Position numbers and translations under genes: made by a program. DNA of 64,000 bases, taken from NCBI RefSeq assembly GCF_000263735.1, contig NC_017946.1, forward strand, positions 1,467,348 to 1,531,347. The letters are read 5' to 3'. The notes below the pieces were generated by a model. That model ran no database searches and was not told the origin of the DNA. It saw only the letters and a program-made list of their open reading frames with translations. This document shows positions 38,265-47,104 of this stretch, one piece after another; the stretch's first letter is position 1, and the number at the start of each line of letters is the position of its first letter. This DNA comes from Pyrococcus sp. ST04. GTDB taxonomy: Archaea; Methanobacteriota_B; Thermococci; Thermococcales; Thermococcaceae.

Positions 38265-38873
38265 TTACCTCCTAACGATTTTCATCTCGAAGTCTTCAAC
38301 GGGTATCTTGAAGTCTTCTCTGCTCTGTATTTCTCCTCTATTGTAGAGTATCTCCCTTGCCAGTATCCAGTATATTAATGCCAGTGCTTTCCTACCTTTG
38401 TTGTTTGTTGGTATTGCAAGATCAACGTAACTCAGAAGGTTTTCGGTATCAACGAGGGCTACTATAGGTATTCCGATTTCAACAGCTTCCTTCATTGCCT
38501 GGTGATCTGCTCTTGGGTCCGTAATTATTATCACATCAGGCTCGAAGAAGTTCTTCACGGCTGGGTTGGTCATTGTTCCTGGAAGGAATCTCCCTGGAAT
38601 AGCCTTTGCTCCTGTAACTTCGCCAAATTTCTTTACGGGTTTCTGACCGTAAAGCCTAACACTCACTGCAAGGATACTCTGAGGCTCGAACTTAGCGAGG
38701 AATTTTCCAGCAACTTTTAGCCTTTCATCGGTCTTCCTAACGTCTAGGACGTAGAGCCCATCCTGTCTGACTCTGTAGATGAACTTCTTCATGTCTTTGG
38801 TCTTTTGCTGTGTCCCTATGTGGACTCCAGCAGCCAGATACTGATCGAGTGGAACCAGATACTCATCAGCCAT
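38265..38873 (-). CDS. rpsB: 30S ribosomal protein uS2
   Basis: 202 residues, beginning [20 protein letters not shown], with the S2 motif DVRKTDERL and [17 protein letters not shown]. The ATG at 38873 follows GGAGGTGGT; the open frame runs six codons further into that site. Last gene of the ribosomal protein/RNA polymerase cluster, 14 bp after the enolase-like gene. Confidence 0.97.
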   Translation of the reverse strand: MADEYLVPLDQYLAAGVHIGTQQKTKDMKKFIYRVRQDGLYVLDVRKTDERLKVAGKFLAKFEPQSILAVSVRLYGQKPVKKFGEVTGAKAIPGRFLPGTMTNPAVKNFFEPDVIIITDPRADHQAMKEAVEIGIPIVALVDTENLLSYVDLAIPTNNKGRKALALIYWILAREILYNRGEIQSREDFKIPVEDFEMKIVRR

Positions 38874-38887
38874 CTTAACCACCTCCT

Positions 38888-39913
38888 TCACTCCTCAAAC
38901 GTTATAATCCTACCCCTTTCTCCTAATTCTTCGGCGATTCTATTCAACTCGTTTATCTTCTCAACAGAGTTCCAATCAATAATCATTGCCGGGCATCTGA
39001 GGCCCAGCGCGAGATGCGGAAGGGTTTCATCAGCGGGCTCATACTTAGCCTCGGATAAAATTGGGGTTATTTTTTCAGCCTTCACATCATTCACAAAGTT
39101 GTACAAGTCGGTGAGCGTGCCAAGGTTTATAGGTTTTACCGATAGTGCGTTATAGTATTTTCTGTCTAAGATATTGTTCCTTCTAAAGAGGTACTCGCCA
39201 TCAATAAAGATGCCATGAGTTCCAGCTATGAGTTCTAAAAATAGCTCCGGTCCCCCAACTGGTTTTATATATGCTATGTTGTTATCTTCAACAAGGCTTA
39301 ATACTTTCTCTATTTCCATTTCCTTTTTCATAGTTATCCCGAGGGCAACCTCAAGGCCTAGCTCCATTCCTACTTCTTCAGAAACTTTGGAGAGTTCCTC
39401 GAGTTCTATCTTTGTAACGTTTTCTTTAATCCTGGATATTGCATCAATTATGTCCGTTACCTCAAGTAGATCCCTCACTATTATGTGGTATTCAAAGGAA
39501 TCATCCCTGGCAAATGTCAGTATTGGAACTGGAAGCTCTGTTGTGAATGTTCCACCGATGTATGAATAAAGGGATAAGTCCCTAGAGCTCGCAGCGGCTT
39601 TTGCAATTGCAACTGAAACAGCGAGTGCCGTATTTGCACCTATGTGGCTGAGGTCATCAGTACCATCTATTTCCCAAAGGTAGCTGTCGATTAGTTCTTG
39701 CTCAACAGCGTCAAATCCTATCAGCTCTGGGCCAATTATCTCATCAACTTCACTTACAGCCCTTCTAGCCTCTGCAATGTGAAGAAGAGGATGTTCTTCA
39801 ATTGGGGAGGCGAACCTACCAAACCCATCATCGGTCACAACATCAACTTCAACAGAGTATTTTCCTCCCCTCAACACAACAACTCTACCAATAACATTTT
39901 GTATTACGCTCAT
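38888..39913 (-). CDS. Enolase-like protein, probably non-catalytic
   Basis: 341 residues, clearly enolase-derived but about 90 residues short of a typical enolase. The N-terminal domain keeps [18 protein letters not shown]. In the barrel, the metal-ligand motif IEDP is replaced by KPVGGPE, GDDLFVTN by [10 protein letters not shown], and the SHRSGETED segment with its catalytic His by [13 protein letters not shown]; the Lys of LLIKxNQIGT may survive as SVKPINLGT. The loss of metal and proton-transfer residues argues against 2-phosphoglycerate dehydration. It keeps the position of enolase in the archaeal rpoK-eno-rpsB order. A second, active enolase is presumably elsewhere. Confidence 0.85.
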   Translation of the reverse strand: MSVIQNVIGRVVVLRGGKYSVEVDVVTDDGFGRFASPIEEHPLLHIAEARRAVSEVDEIIGPELIGFDAVEQELIDSYLWEIDGTDDLSHIGANTALAVSVAIAKAAASSRDLSLYSYIGGTFTTELPVPILTFARDDSFEYHIIVRDLLEVTDIIDAISRIKENVTKIELEELSKVSEEVGMELGLEVALGITMKKEMEIEKVLSLVEDNNIAYIKPVGGPELFLELIAGTHGIFIDGEYLFRRNNILDRKYYNALSVKPINLGTLTDLYNFVNDVKAEKITPILSEAKYEPADETLPHLALGLRCPAMIIDWNSVEKINELNRIAEELGERGRIITFEE

Positions 39914-39919
39914 CCCTCA

Positions 39920-40093
39920 TCAGCTCGGCCTTATTACTGTTATTGGTATTATACCCTTTTCAAATTCCAAGATTGCTGCTTCAAGTGGGGTAGTTCCTTC
40001 TGGAACGTCAATGAGGACAGGAGCTCCCATCGCTATCTGGAGGGCTCTCGCACCTATAATCCTAGCTTTTTCGAATCTCGTGTACTTGAACAC
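39920..40093 (-). CDS. rpoK: RNA polymerase subunit K (Rpb6 homologue)
   Basis: 57 residues, read from a GTG at 40093: [20 protein letters not shown], then [11 protein letters not shown] and a final IPITVIRP. This is the conserved Rpb6/omega core that clamps the large subunit during assembly. GGTGGTG lies just upstream as ribosome site. Too short for ordinary ORF cut-offs and easy to miss. It lies between tRNA-Pro and the enolase-like gene, with 6 bp to the latter. Confidence 0.95.
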   Translation of the reverse strand: MFKYTRFEKARIIGARALQIAMGAPVLIDVPEGTTPLEAAILEFEKGIIPITVIRPS

Positions 40094-40115
40094 GAGGCAC
40101 CACCTTCAAGTGTTT

Positions 40116-40192
40116 TGGTGGGGCCGCCGGGATTTGAACCCGGGTCACCGGCGCCCCAGGCCGGGAGGATAGCCAAGCTACCCCACGGCCCC
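40116..40192 (-). tRNA. tRNA-Pro (anticodon GGG)
   Basis: Acceptor GGGGCCG pairs with CGGCCCC, anticodon stem CCGGC/GCCGG holds the loop CTGGGGC (anticodon GGG), and the T loop is GTTCAAATC. CCA is encoded. It is set between rpoN and rpoK on the same strand and so interrupts a protein operon. Confidence 0.97.
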
Positions 40193-40219
40193 GCCTAAAC
40201 AAAGAAAGGATGGTTGTTT

Positions 40220-40417
40220 TCAATAAACCCTATAGTGCATTATCTCATCAATGAGTTCTACATGACTAAGGAGCATCCTTCTGCAACAGTATCTCTCAAG
40301 TCCAAGGTCGTCAAGCACTTTTTCTGGATCTTCACCGGCCTCAACCCTTCTCTTGAACTCGTAATATTTATCACCAATTACCTTTCCACATGTAAAGCAT
40401 CTCACGGGGATTATCAA
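40220..40417 (-). CDS. rpoN: RNA polymerase subunit N (Rpb10 homologue)
   Basis: 65 residues with the zinc site CFTC (residues 7-10) and CC (about 44-45) of Rpb10. The start is a TTG ([13 protein letters not shown]). A small inverted repeat ACCGA-CTA-TCGGT lies in its leader ahead of GGGGTG. Part of the S13-to-S2 cluster; assembles with subunits D, L and P. Confidence 0.96.
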   Translation of the reverse strand: MIIPVRCFTCGKVIGDKYYEFKRRVEAGEDPEKVLDDLGLERYCCRRMLLSHVELIDEIMHYRVY

Positions 40418-40475
40418 GGGTTAACACCCCACCGATAGTCGGTAATAAAGAGTTTTTAAAATTAACGGAAGAAAA

Positions 40476-40883
40476 TCAACGATAACTCTTCTGCCTTTTC
40501 GCTCTTGGACCCTTCGTTGACCTGTTTGGCTTGTGGGGCTCTGTTCTTCTGGGATCTCCAACCAACATTGTTCTATCGTATTTCATGAACTTTTCCTTAA
40601 GGTTCATGTCTCCTGTCCACTCTACAAGGGCTCTTGCTATTGCAATTCTTGCCGCTTCTGCCTGACCCATGAACCCTCCACCCTGAACCTTAACGTCAAT
40701 GTCAACACTGTTCCATACCTCTTCTCCTGCGAGTATTAGGGGTTCTAAGATAGTGAACCTGGCAATTTCAGGCTCAATGATTTCTACAGGCTTTCCATTT
40801 ATCCTGACTCTTCCTTTACCCTCTCTAATAACTGCCCTCGCAATTGCAGTCTTCCTCTTTCCGGTAGTCTGGATGATCCTCAT
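40476..40883 (-). CDS. rps9: 30S ribosomal protein uS9
   Basis: 135 residues, starting [19 protein letters not shown] and ending in the basic tail [11 protein letters not shown] that reaches the decoding centre. GGTGG ribosome site. 10 bp after L13 in the same operon. Confidence 0.97.
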   Translation of the reverse strand: MRIIQTTGKRKTAIARAVIREGKGRVRINGKPVEIIEPEIARFTILEPLILAGEEVWNSVDIDVKVQGGGFMGQAEAARIAIARALVEWTGDMNLKEKFMKYDRTMLVGDPRRTEPHKPNRSTKGPRAKRQKSYR

Positions 40884-40893
40884 TCACACCACC

Positions 40894-41322
40894 TCAGAAT
40901 TTTCCTCCCAAAAACTTTGCAACCTCACCAACTGTCACATACTTTGGTCTTGAAAGCCTTGAAATGTGGGCCTCCATAATAGTTTCGAGTTGCTTATCCT
41001 GGAACTCCTTTGGAATGCCAACGTAAACTTTGAGCCTCTTAAATGCTTTTCTTCCTCTATCGGTCTTCCAAGGAAGCATTCCTCTGATGGTTCTTCTGAC
41101 TATTTCATCACTTCTTTTTGGATAGAAGGGACCTCTTCTTGGATTTGTTAAGGTTCTTAATTCTGTTCTTTGCTTGTACTTCTTGAATATGACATCTCTA
41201 TTACCAGTGATTACAGCCTTCTCAGCATTAACTATGACAACTTCCTCTCCCTCTAAGAGCATCTTTGCAACCTTTGAAGCAAGTCTTCCGAGTATTAATC
41301 CATCAGCGTTAATAATCCTCAT
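40894..41322 (-). CDS. rpl13: 50S ribosomal protein uL13
   Basis: 142 residues starting [20 protein letters not shown], with [20 protein letters not shown] in the middle. Follows L18e by 6 bp and is followed by S9, the conserved archaeal L18e-L13-S9-RpoN order. Confidence 0.97.
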   Translation of the reverse strand: MRIINADGLILGRLASKVAKMLLEGEEVVIVNAEKAVITGNRDVIFKKYKQRTELRTLTNPRRGPFYPKRSDEIVRRTIRGMLPWKTDRGRKAFKRLKVYVGIPKEFQDKQLETIMEAHISRLSRPKYVTVGEVAKFLGGKF

Positions 41323-41328
41323 GGCTCA

Positions 41329-41691
41329 TCACTCCATAATCCTTACTCCACTTCCTTTGGGGTTTCTCTCAACTAATTCTTCGATTGTTATTGCCTCACC
41401 ACCGGCCTCAATTATTTTCTTTCTCGCTGCTTCACTGAACTTCCATGCAGCAACTATTACCTTCTTCTCTAGTCTTCCTGCCCCAAGAACACTTCCAGGA
41501 ACTACTATCATTTCTCCGTCCTTTGCATATCTGTTTATTTTACTAACGTTGACCTCTGCCCTTTGTCTTCTAGGTCTTTCTAACCTCCAAGCTATGTCCT
41601 TCCATATTTTCACTCCTTGTTCGTTGGATTTCTTTCTAAGGAAGCGAATGAGCCTTCTAAGGTTTGGATCAGTTGGACCAGTCCTCTTCAT
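41329..41691 (-). CDS. rpl18e: 50S ribosomal protein eL18 (L18e)
   Basis: 120 residues starting [18 protein letters not shown], with [12 protein letters not shown] near residue 68 and the C-terminal [22 protein letters not shown] is the ribosome site. The 68 bp between it and tRNA-Leu are GC-rich and may be structured. Restricted to archaea and eukaryotes. Confidence 0.97.
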   Translation of the reverse strand: MKRTGPTDPNLRRLIRFLRKKSNEQGVKIWKDIAWRLERPRRQRAEVNVSKINRYAKDGEMIVVPGSVLGAGRLEKKVIVAAWKFSEAARKKIIEAGGEAITIEELVERNPKGSGVRIME

Positions 41692-41759
41692 AAAGCCATC
41701 CTCCTTTTAATTATCTCGCCGCAGGGAAACCGACAAGGGGCGGGGTGAGCGTAAATATA

Positions 41760-41847
41760 TGGTGCGGGGGCGGGGATTTGAACCCCGGAACCCCTACGGG
41801 ACGGGACCCTAAATCCCGCGCCTTTGGCCAGGCTCGGCAACCCCCGC
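41760..41847 (-). tRNA. tRNA-Leu (anticodon TAG)
   Basis: Class II tRNA with a long variable arm. Acceptor GCGGGGG/CCCCCGC, anticodon stem CGGGA/TCCCG with loop TTTAGGG (anticodon TAG), T loop GTTCAAATC, encoded CCA. Lies between rpoD and rpl18e on the operon strand. Confidence 0.97.
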
Positions 41848-41852
41848 GCAGG

Positions 41853-42632
41853 TCAAGAGGTCAATCCTTGAAGTTCACTTATAAACCTATCGGCCTTCCT
41901 CATTAATATCTTGAGTGCTATGCTCACTATCTCCTCAACGGGGAGTTCTCCGTTAGTTTCAACAGTAAATACATATGTGTCAGGCACTATTTCCTCCCAT
42001 ATCTCCTTACCCTCATACTCTTCAAATTCCTTTGGTATGTAGAAGGGCTTTATTGTTGTGACGATAACCTCTTTTTCATTTTCCTCTACTGGAAGACCCC
42101 TCTTCTTTGCAAGCTTTTTGAGCTTTTCCCAACCCTCAATCTCCTTGCTTATGTGTATCTTCGTATAATACTTATAATAAACGAATCCAGGTTGCCACTT
42201 TGCATGATCCTTACCTCTTCCAAGCTTGGCATATGCATTAAAAACAAGTCTTTGCCCTTTTGCCAACTTAACTATGGGAATATCAGGGGTCACCGGTCTC
42301 ACGTCTGGATCGTCACTTTTTAGATCACCAGAATAAACTATCCCTGGACCTTCCGCCTCTAGGGATAGGGTTACCGTGTAATCATCAAGCTCTAGTGCAT
42401 CAAGTTCAAATCTGTCAACTGGGGTTGTTAAAGGAATCATGGCAAGCCTGTGAGCAATTATCTCATCAAAGAGTGCAGAATCATTTTCATAAAATTCAAC
42501 CTCATCAACAGCAAACGTTGGAACCTCAGCTAGAATTGTTCTCCTTAAAGCATTTGCAAAAGCTACGTGAACCCCCTTAAGGATGAATTTAATTGAATCA
42601 TCCCTTTTCTCAAGAATCTCAATCTCAACCAT
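41853..42632 (-). CDS. rpoD: RNA polymerase subunit D (Rpb3/alpha-like)
   Basis: 259 residues. The assembly platform of archaeal RNA polymerase, dimerising with subunit L. It has [19 protein letters not shown] near residue 23 (alpha-family motif) and a C-terminal dimerisation helix. There is no cysteine at all, so it lacks the [4Fe-4S] domain found in RpoD of some other archaea. The ATG at 42632 follows GGAGGAGTGG; a GTG two codons upstream overlaps that site. Confidence 0.97.
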   Translation of the reverse strand: MVEIEILEKRDDSIKFILKGVHVAFANALRRTILAEVPTFAVDEVEFYENDSALFDEIIAHRLAMIPLTTPVDRFELDALELDDYTVTLSLEAEGPGIVYSGDLKSDDPDVRPVTPDIPIVKLAKGQRLVFNAYAKLGRGKDHAKWQPGFVYYKYYTKIHISKEIEGWEKLKKLAKKRGLPVEENEKEVIVTTIKPFYIPKEFEEYEGKEIWEEIVPDTYVFTVETNGELPVEEIVSIALKILMRKADRFISELQGLTS

Positions 42633-42667
42633 TTCCACTCCTCCAGTAAAATAAAATATTAAGAAGT

Positions 42668-43081
42668 TCAGACACGTCTTCCTCTCCTACCGCCCTTAGG
42701 TCTTGTTCCATCATGTGGGATTGGAGTTACATCTTCAACCCTACCTATTTTAAGCCCGGCTCTTGCCAATGCTCTAATAGCTGCTTGAGCTCCTGGACCA
42801 GGAGTTTTGCTCTTACTTCCTCCAGGGGCTCTGATTCTTATGTGAACTCCAATAATTCCCTTTTCTAGAGCCTCTTCTGCTGCCCTTTTTGCTGCTATCA
42901 TTGCAGCATAGGGAGAAGGCTCATCCCTGTCAGCCTTCACAACCATACCACCGCTCCATCTGCTTATTGTCTCAGCTCCAGTTATGTCAGTTATGTGGAT
43001 TATCGTGTTGTTATAGCTTGAATAAATGTGAGCAATTCCCCACTTCTCCTTCTTCTTTATGTTAACTTGTTCCTCGCTCAT
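42668..43081 (-). CDS. rps11: 30S ribosomal protein uS11
   Basis: 137 residues with [17 protein letters not shown] near residue 20 and the conserved [18 protein letters not shown] near residue 91. Basic C-terminal tail KGGRRGRRV. The start overlaps the S4 stop (ATGA). Confidence 0.97.
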   Translation of the reverse strand: MSEEQVNIKKKEKWGIAHIYSSYNNTIIHITDITGAETISRWSGGMVVKADRDEPSPYAAMIAAKRAAEEALEKGIIGVHIRIRAPGGSKSKTPGPGAQAAIRALARAGLKIGRVEDVTPIPHDGTRPKGGRRGRRV

Positions 43082-43620
43082 GCTTCACCACCCTGTTTCG
43101 CCTTCTCAATCATCATCCTCTCTGGATGTTGTGGATTTGCAAATGGTGAAGTTCTTGCATATGTTATAGTATCCTCCTCTTCCTTAAGGACGAGGTAACT
43201 TGGTGACCTTATTATCTGACCGTTAACCTCGATATGACCGTGAACTATTAATTGTCTCGCCTGTCTCATAGTCCTGGCTAGTCCCTTCTTGTACACTATT
43301 GTCTGTAGCCTCCTCTCAAGGATGTCCTCGATTGTTAGTGACAGCACATCATCAAGAACTGCATCCTCAGGAAGTAGACCGAGTCTCTTAAGCCTAGCCA
43401 AAAGCTGTTGTCTCTCAACTTCTGCCTGCTTACCTCTTGCTGCTAACAATCTTCTAGCTCTTCTTCTGAAGTTCTTAAGTTGTGTCTCATGCTTCCAAAG
43501 CTCTTTCTTGTTCTTAAGCTCGTACTTGTCCATTAAAACTCTCTCTCTGTCGAGCCTCTCCTTAATCCATGGGTGCGGTGGAGTTTCATACTTCTTCCTC
43601 TGCCTCTTAGGATCTCCCAT
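43078..43620 (-). CDS. rps4: 30S ribosomal protein uS4
   Basis: 180 residues with a basic N-terminal region ([18 protein letters not shown]) and an S4 RNA-binding domain from about residue 103 ([20 protein letters not shown]). Primary binder of the 16S rRNA 5' domain. Follows S13 by 19 bp. Confidence 0.97.
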   Translation of the reverse strand: MGDPKRQRKKYETPPHPWIKERLDRERVLMDKYELKNKKELWKHETQLKNFRRRARRLLAARGKQAEVERQQLLARLKRLGLLPEDAVLDDVLSLTIEDILERRLQTIVYKKGLARTMRQARQLIVHGHIEVNGQIIRSPSYLVLKEEEDTITYARTSPFANPQHPERMMIEKAKQGGEA

Positions 43621-43639
43621 CCTTCACCACCCCACAACT

Positions 43640-44086
43640 TCACTTCTTCTTCCTGCTAACACCAACAGTCTGACCTCTTCTGAAGTTAGACCTGGTTCTC
43701 TGACCCCTAACTGGAAGGCCAAGCTCATGTCTTATACCTCTGTAAGCCCTTATCCTCCTGAGCCTCATGATGTCTTCTCTTATGGCCATGTCAAGCTTTG
43801 CCGTAATGAGGTGCAGATCCTTACCTGTCTCATAGTCCTTAGGCCTGTTAACAGCCCATCTGGGTATTCCATGAGCAACTGGATCGCTAAGTATCTCCTC
43901 AATCTTCTTCACTTGTTCATCCGTGAGGTATCCTGCCTTCATGAAGGGATCAAGCCCAGCAACCCTGCACACCATTGTAGCGAAGTTTATGCCAACTCCC
44001 TTGATAGCGGTGAGCGCCCATCTTAACTGCTTGTGCCCATCCAAATCAACTCCCGCAACACGAACTATGTGCCTGAAATCAGCCAT
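43640..44086 (-). CDS. rps13: 30S ribosomal protein uS13
   Basis: 148 residues starting [19 protein letters not shown], with the helix-two-turn-helix region and the C-terminal [14 protein letters not shown]. The ATG at 44086 follows GGGGTGAT; the open frame continues 22 codons upstream into tRNA-Ser and is not used. First protein gene of the cluster. Confidence 0.97.
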   Translation of the reverse strand: MADFRHIVRVAGVDLDGHKQLRWALTAIKGVGINFATMVCRVAGLDPFMKAGYLTDEQVKKIEEILSDPVAHGIPRWAVNRPKDYETGKDLHLITAKLDMAIREDIMRLRRIRAYRGIRHELGLPVRGQRTRSNFRRGQTVGVSRKKK

Positions 44087-44116
44087 TTTATCACCCCTTA
44101 AATTATAAGGATGTTC

Positions 44117-44202
44117 TGGCGCCGGGACGGGGATTTGAACCCCGGCGGGCAACGCCCACGGGCTCTCAAGGCCCGCGCCCTACCAGGCTGGGCTATCCCG
44201 GC
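44117..44202 (-). tRNA. tRNA-Ser (anticodon TGA)
   Basis: Class II tRNA. Acceptor GCCGGGA/TCCCGGC, discriminator G, anticodon stem CGGGC/GCCCG with loop CTTGAGA (anticodon TGA), variable arm GGGCGTTGCCC, T loop GTTCAAATC, encoded CCA. It lies directly upstream of S13 on the same strand and may head that transcript. Confidence 0.97.
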
Positions 44203-44360
44203 ATCCCACCATTCGGTGAGGTGTCCTACATTAGGGCTTTAATAAACTTTACCCTTAACATCCAAACAATCTCCAATTATAGGGGCATTTGAAGAGGAGC
44301 GATTCCTCCTTAATTTCAGCTCTAGAGGCATTGTTGGGCTTTAATTTTATAAACCTTTCT
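44203..44360. other. Gap between methyltransferase gene and tRNA-Ser
   Basis: Holds the minus-strand promoter for tRNA-Ser (AAAGTTTATTAAAG near 44240-44255) and a small hairpin GAGGA-GCGAT-TCCTC (44294-44308). No coding frame seen. Confidence 0.4.
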
Positions 44361-44948
44361 CTATAGCCGCCCGGCATATACTCTGTATCCGCTCCCTTTA
44401 GCCAATTCTACAACTTCACTAAAAACTTCCTCCATAATCTCCCTTATGCTCTTTGCTCCCTGCTTGGTTTTTATTACTAATTGCAAAGTGCCCCCATTGG
44501 TTAGGTAATTTGGAGCCTCTCTAATTATCCTCTCAAGCACTTCCTTCCCAGCATGAACCGGAGGATTTGTTATTATTGAGTCAAACTTCTCCCCTCTCAC
44601 TGGTTCATAAAGATTTCCAAGCCTAACTTCGGCATTTTTTACATGATTGAGCTTCAAATTTTTCCTCGCTATTGAAACAGCTCTCCTATTCACATCTGTC
44701 ATGACTACCCACTTCACAAACCTCGAAGCAACGATACCTATCGGACCATACCCACAACCCAAATCAAGGATTTTCCAGTCAGGATTTAGAAGCATATTCT
44801 TTATTAGCAACTCGGTACCTCTATCGAGCTTTCCAAAAGAGAACACGCCACTTGCCGTTATAAATTTAAAACAATAACCCCTAATGCAAACTTCAATAGT
44901 TTTTGTCTTAAGAGGTCCCCCAGGCTCCCGTGAGTAGTAATGGGTCAT
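44361..44948 (-). CDS. RsmC-like class I SAM methyltransferase
   Basis: 195 residues of the MJ0882/RsmC small-methyltransferase type: SAM-binding LDLGCGYGPIGIV near residue 57 and the catalytic NPPVHAGK near residue 122, where NPP marks amino-group methylation of a base. rRNA guanine-N2 is a reasonable guess; the substrate is unproven. The ATG at 44948 is chosen because a TATA box (GCTTATAAAACG on the minus strand) lies about 30 bases upstream, giving a leaderless mRNA; the frame extends 15 codons through that promoter. Confidence 0.85.
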   Translation of the reverse strand: MTHYYSREPGGPLKTKTIEVCIRGYCFKFITASGVFSFGKLDRGTELLIKNMLLNPDWKILDLGCGYGPIGIVASRFVKWVVMTDVNRRAVSIARKNLKLNHVKNAEVRLGNLYEPVRGEKFDSIITNPPVHAGKEVLERIIREAPNYLTNGGTLQLVIKTKQGAKSIREIMEEVFSEVVELAKGSGYRVYAGRL

Positions 44949-44989
44949 GTGTAAAAAATGCAAAATCCGTTTTATAAGCATGAAGGTTC

Positions 44990-45183
44990 TCAATCCAAAA
45001 ACTTTCCCATGATGATAGTTTTCCCGATGCTCTTCCCATATTCTCCAGCAATTTCCTTCCTCAAAGCCGTTACTACTTTTTTTAAATATCTGCCAGCAAC
45101 TCTAATGGCCTCGGGAAGATCCTTTTCTGTTTCCCACAGATAAAGCCCTCCACTCCCCCTCGGAATCGTCCCACGAAAATGTA
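44990..45183 (-). pseudogene. 5'-truncated gene remnant
   Basis: A minus-strand open frame of about 60 codons without any plausible start, reading ...GSGGLYLWETEKDLPEAI and ...KKVVTALRKEIAGEYGKS to a proper stop at 44990. Codon and residue use look genuinely coding. An in-frame stop lies just upstream, next to the end of the GNAT remnant. I do not recognise the family. Probably the decayed C-terminal end of a lost gene. Confidence 0.55.
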
Positions 45184-45195
45184 GACTGCTTTACA

Positions 45196-45430
45196 TCATG
45201 ATTTTGAAAACTCTGAAAGTTCTATTTCCACAATTTCACTTTCTACCAACTTCTCATAGCCTAGTCTTTTATAGAAACTGATGGCTCTCTTCAAGTATTG
45301 TAATTACTAATTCGCAACCTTTCTCGTAGGCAATATGTTCAACTCTCTCAAACTCATACTCTCAACAACATTAACATTCTTCTTCGTTAAGAAGCGTATT
45401 CCCTTAAAATCCTGATCTTTGCACCTGAAA
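45196..45430 (-). pseudogene. Frameshifted GNAT acetyltransferase remnant
   Basis: Three minus-strand frames join into the end of a GNAT N-acetyltransferase: KDQDFKGIRFLTKKNVNVV, then EFERVEHIAYEKGCELVIT, then RAISFYKRLGYEKLVESE, closing at a stop at 45196. RAISFYKRLGYE is the classic C-terminal GNAT motif. At least two frameshifts (near 45350 and 45290) and no N-terminal half mean it is not functional. Confidence 0.7.
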
Positions 45431-45456
45431 GTCCAAAAATAGAAAAGGAGTTTACT

Positions 45457-46113
45457 CTACCTTTTTGCGAATATTTTAAGTACTCTCCTTCCAGTAAATA
45501 ACAGGACAAGTGCCATTTCATTCTGAAGAAGAAGTCCCTTATTGTTATGGGACATAAAAACTCCAAATATCGTTCCAAAAATTGCCCCTACAATCCATAA
45601 ATATATGAGAAATCTACCAGATTCTAATCCGAAGAGAATTTTTACCCCTGCGGTTATGATTCTATAAGAGAGTGCCAAGGCGAATAGGAACAGAATTTCA
45701 AGTAGTATAGTAAACCCCACTGCTTTGCTTACTAGGCTTAGGGCTTTTCCTTTTTCTGTTTTCTTGAGTAAATTAAAATCATGTATTCCATAAATTAGTT
45801 TCTTGAAGATTACCGCACCATTCCTAAATGTTAGAAAAATAAAAAGCTTTGAAAACAAGTTTATGTTTTTGAAACTTTTTAGGGCATATATTCCAACTAA
45901 TACCCATATAGCTGTAAACAGAATTTCATACCTCTTCTTTTCATTTTTTGGAGGTTGTATTCTAAAAATCGTAGTTATTAGCTTGCTTATTGATGAAGAA
46001 AACAAGCTCACAACTAAAATCGCCAAATTCAATAGAATGAAAGGTACAACAAGGATATATGCAAAGATATAAGCGAATAAATCAAGAAGGTCCAGGATAA
46101 TCACCAAGTTCAC
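45457..46113 (-). CDS. Uncharacterised polytopic membrane protein
   Basis: 218 residues with about five hydrophobic segments (near 5-45, 65-85, 130-165, 168-190) and a basic C-terminus (GRRVLKIFAKR). No family recognised. The start is a GTG at 46113 or a second GTG at 46104, with no clear ribosome site. It is AT-rich and sits next to decayed genes, so it is likely accessory. It is divergent from the lipoprotein gene, 44 bp away. Confidence 0.6.
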   Translation of the reverse strand: MNLVIILDLLDLFAYIFAYILVVPFILLNLAILVVSLFSSSISKLITTIFRIQPPKNEKKRYEILFTAIWVLVGIYALKSFKNINLFSKLFIFLTFRNGAVIFKKLIYGIHDFNLLKKTEKGKALSLVSKAVGFTILLEILFLFALALSYRIITAGVKILFGLESGRFLIYLWIVGAIFGTIFGVFMSHNNKGLLLQNEMALVLLFTGRRVLKIFAKR

Positions 46114-46157
46114 TATTTATGCAAGATATTTTATTAGATTTTTGGGTTTGAAGTTAA

Positions 46158-46757
46158 GTGCTACTAAGTCAAGACAAATACCTGACTAAAAATATAAAAG
46201 GAGTACAAAAGGAAGAGTATAGAGGTGACATTAGGTGGACATCCGTCGATTCTTTCGCTATAATCTTGATCCTCCTAACTCTAACCATGGGATGTATAAC
46301 AAAATCCAAAGAAGAAACTGTTACCTCCAAATCTAATGAATTGGAGCTTATTGTATCTTCTCCAAAAACCATTAGCTCCCTCTCTTTTGTTATCACTATA
46401 GCCCTAAGAAACGTTGGAAGGGAGAGTATTACGGTCGCAAGGCCAATATACTACGTGACGGTTAGATTTGAATTGTATGGAGAGAATGGGAAGTTAAAAT
46501 TCCACGGCCCTATTCCGACGTATCTCCCACTAAGTAAGGAGTACGTAGTCGTGTTGGAACCCAAAAAAGAGATTACATGGAGCACAAGGGTTTCCCTCTG
46601 CTGGTGGAGTGTAAACAGAACCATTGAGAAAGGACACTATAAGCTTGTAGTTTTATATGACACAAGGAAGGTTCCAGGAGATGTTAATTTCTGGAGAGGA
46701 GAATTGAGAGGGGAGCTCAATATAACGGTTGAAAAAACAATTAAATGTCAGTGGTGA
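46158..46757 (+). CDS. Lipoprotein with apparently frameshifted signal peptide
   Basis: The continuous frame (from a GTG at 46158, no ribosome site) gives 199 residues with lipobox LTMGC about 45 residues in. A much better start is the GTG at 46235 after GAGGTGAC, which reads MDIRRFF and would flow into AIILILLTLTMGC if one base (C, 46256) were absent. So the gene looks like a typical short-signal lipoprotein broken by a single-base insertion, or a sequencing error. The mature part is a beta-rich domain (about 130 residues) resembling extracellular Ig-like or BsuPI-like modules. Function unknown. Confidence 0.6.
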   Translation: MLLSQDKYLTKNIKGVQKEEYRGDIRWTSVDSFAIILILLTLTMGCITKSKEETVTSKSNELELIVSSPKTISSLSFVITIALRNVGRESITVARPIYYVTVRFELYGENGKLKFHGPIPTYLPLSKEYVVVLEPKKEITWSTRVSLCWWSVNRTIEKGHYKLVVLYDTRKVPGDVNFWRGELRGELNITVEKTIKCQW

Positions 46758-47101
46758 AGCTTGAATTTAAAGATCTTGAGATATTCATGTTCCCTTATGA
46801 GCTCTTTGAGGAGGTCTTCAAGCCGCCAAGTTAAGGTAGTGGGAGAGGTTGTAGCAAATATAACGTCCTTAAATTTTGATTTGACTATCCTTATTATCTT
46901 CTCTATATCATCCTTTGATCCTCCATGGATTATTACGAATTTTCTGAGATGCCAGTTACATCGTCCTTCAAGTTTCTCCTGGGAAATTATTGAGGCCAGT
47001 ACCCAATCTCTGCAGTACTCAGGGATACAAATTACTTCCCCTATCTTTCTTTTTAGTTCTTCAACTTCTTCCTTATTAAAGCCTATCACGTAAACCTTCA
47101 T
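46748..47101 (-). CDS. DUF3783-like protein
   Basis: 117 residues, starting MKVYVIGFNKEEVEELKRK, with an alpha/beta layout and a SPTTLTWRLEDLLKELIREH segment near the end. From memory this is DUF3783, of unknown function. GGTGAGGG precedes the ATG. It follows cbf5 by three bases on the same strand and is probably co-transcribed. It overlaps the convergent lipoprotein gene by 10 bp. Confidence 0.75.
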   Translation of the reverse strand: MKVYVIGFNKEEVEELKRKIGEVICIPEYCRDWVLASIISQEKLEGRCNWHLRKFVIIHGGSKDDIEKIIRIVKSKFKDVIFATTSPTTLTWRLEDLLKELIREHEYLKIFKFKLHH

Positions 47102-47104
47102 CCC

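Noticed and set aside
39698-40198. 166-codon plus-strand frame across rpoK and tRNA-Pro
   Set aside because: Runs through a tRNA and antisense to rpoK; composition not protein-like.
43289-44026. 245-codon plus-strand frame opposite S4 and S13
   Set aside because: Antisense shadow of two ribosomal protein genes, low-complexity serine/leucine content.
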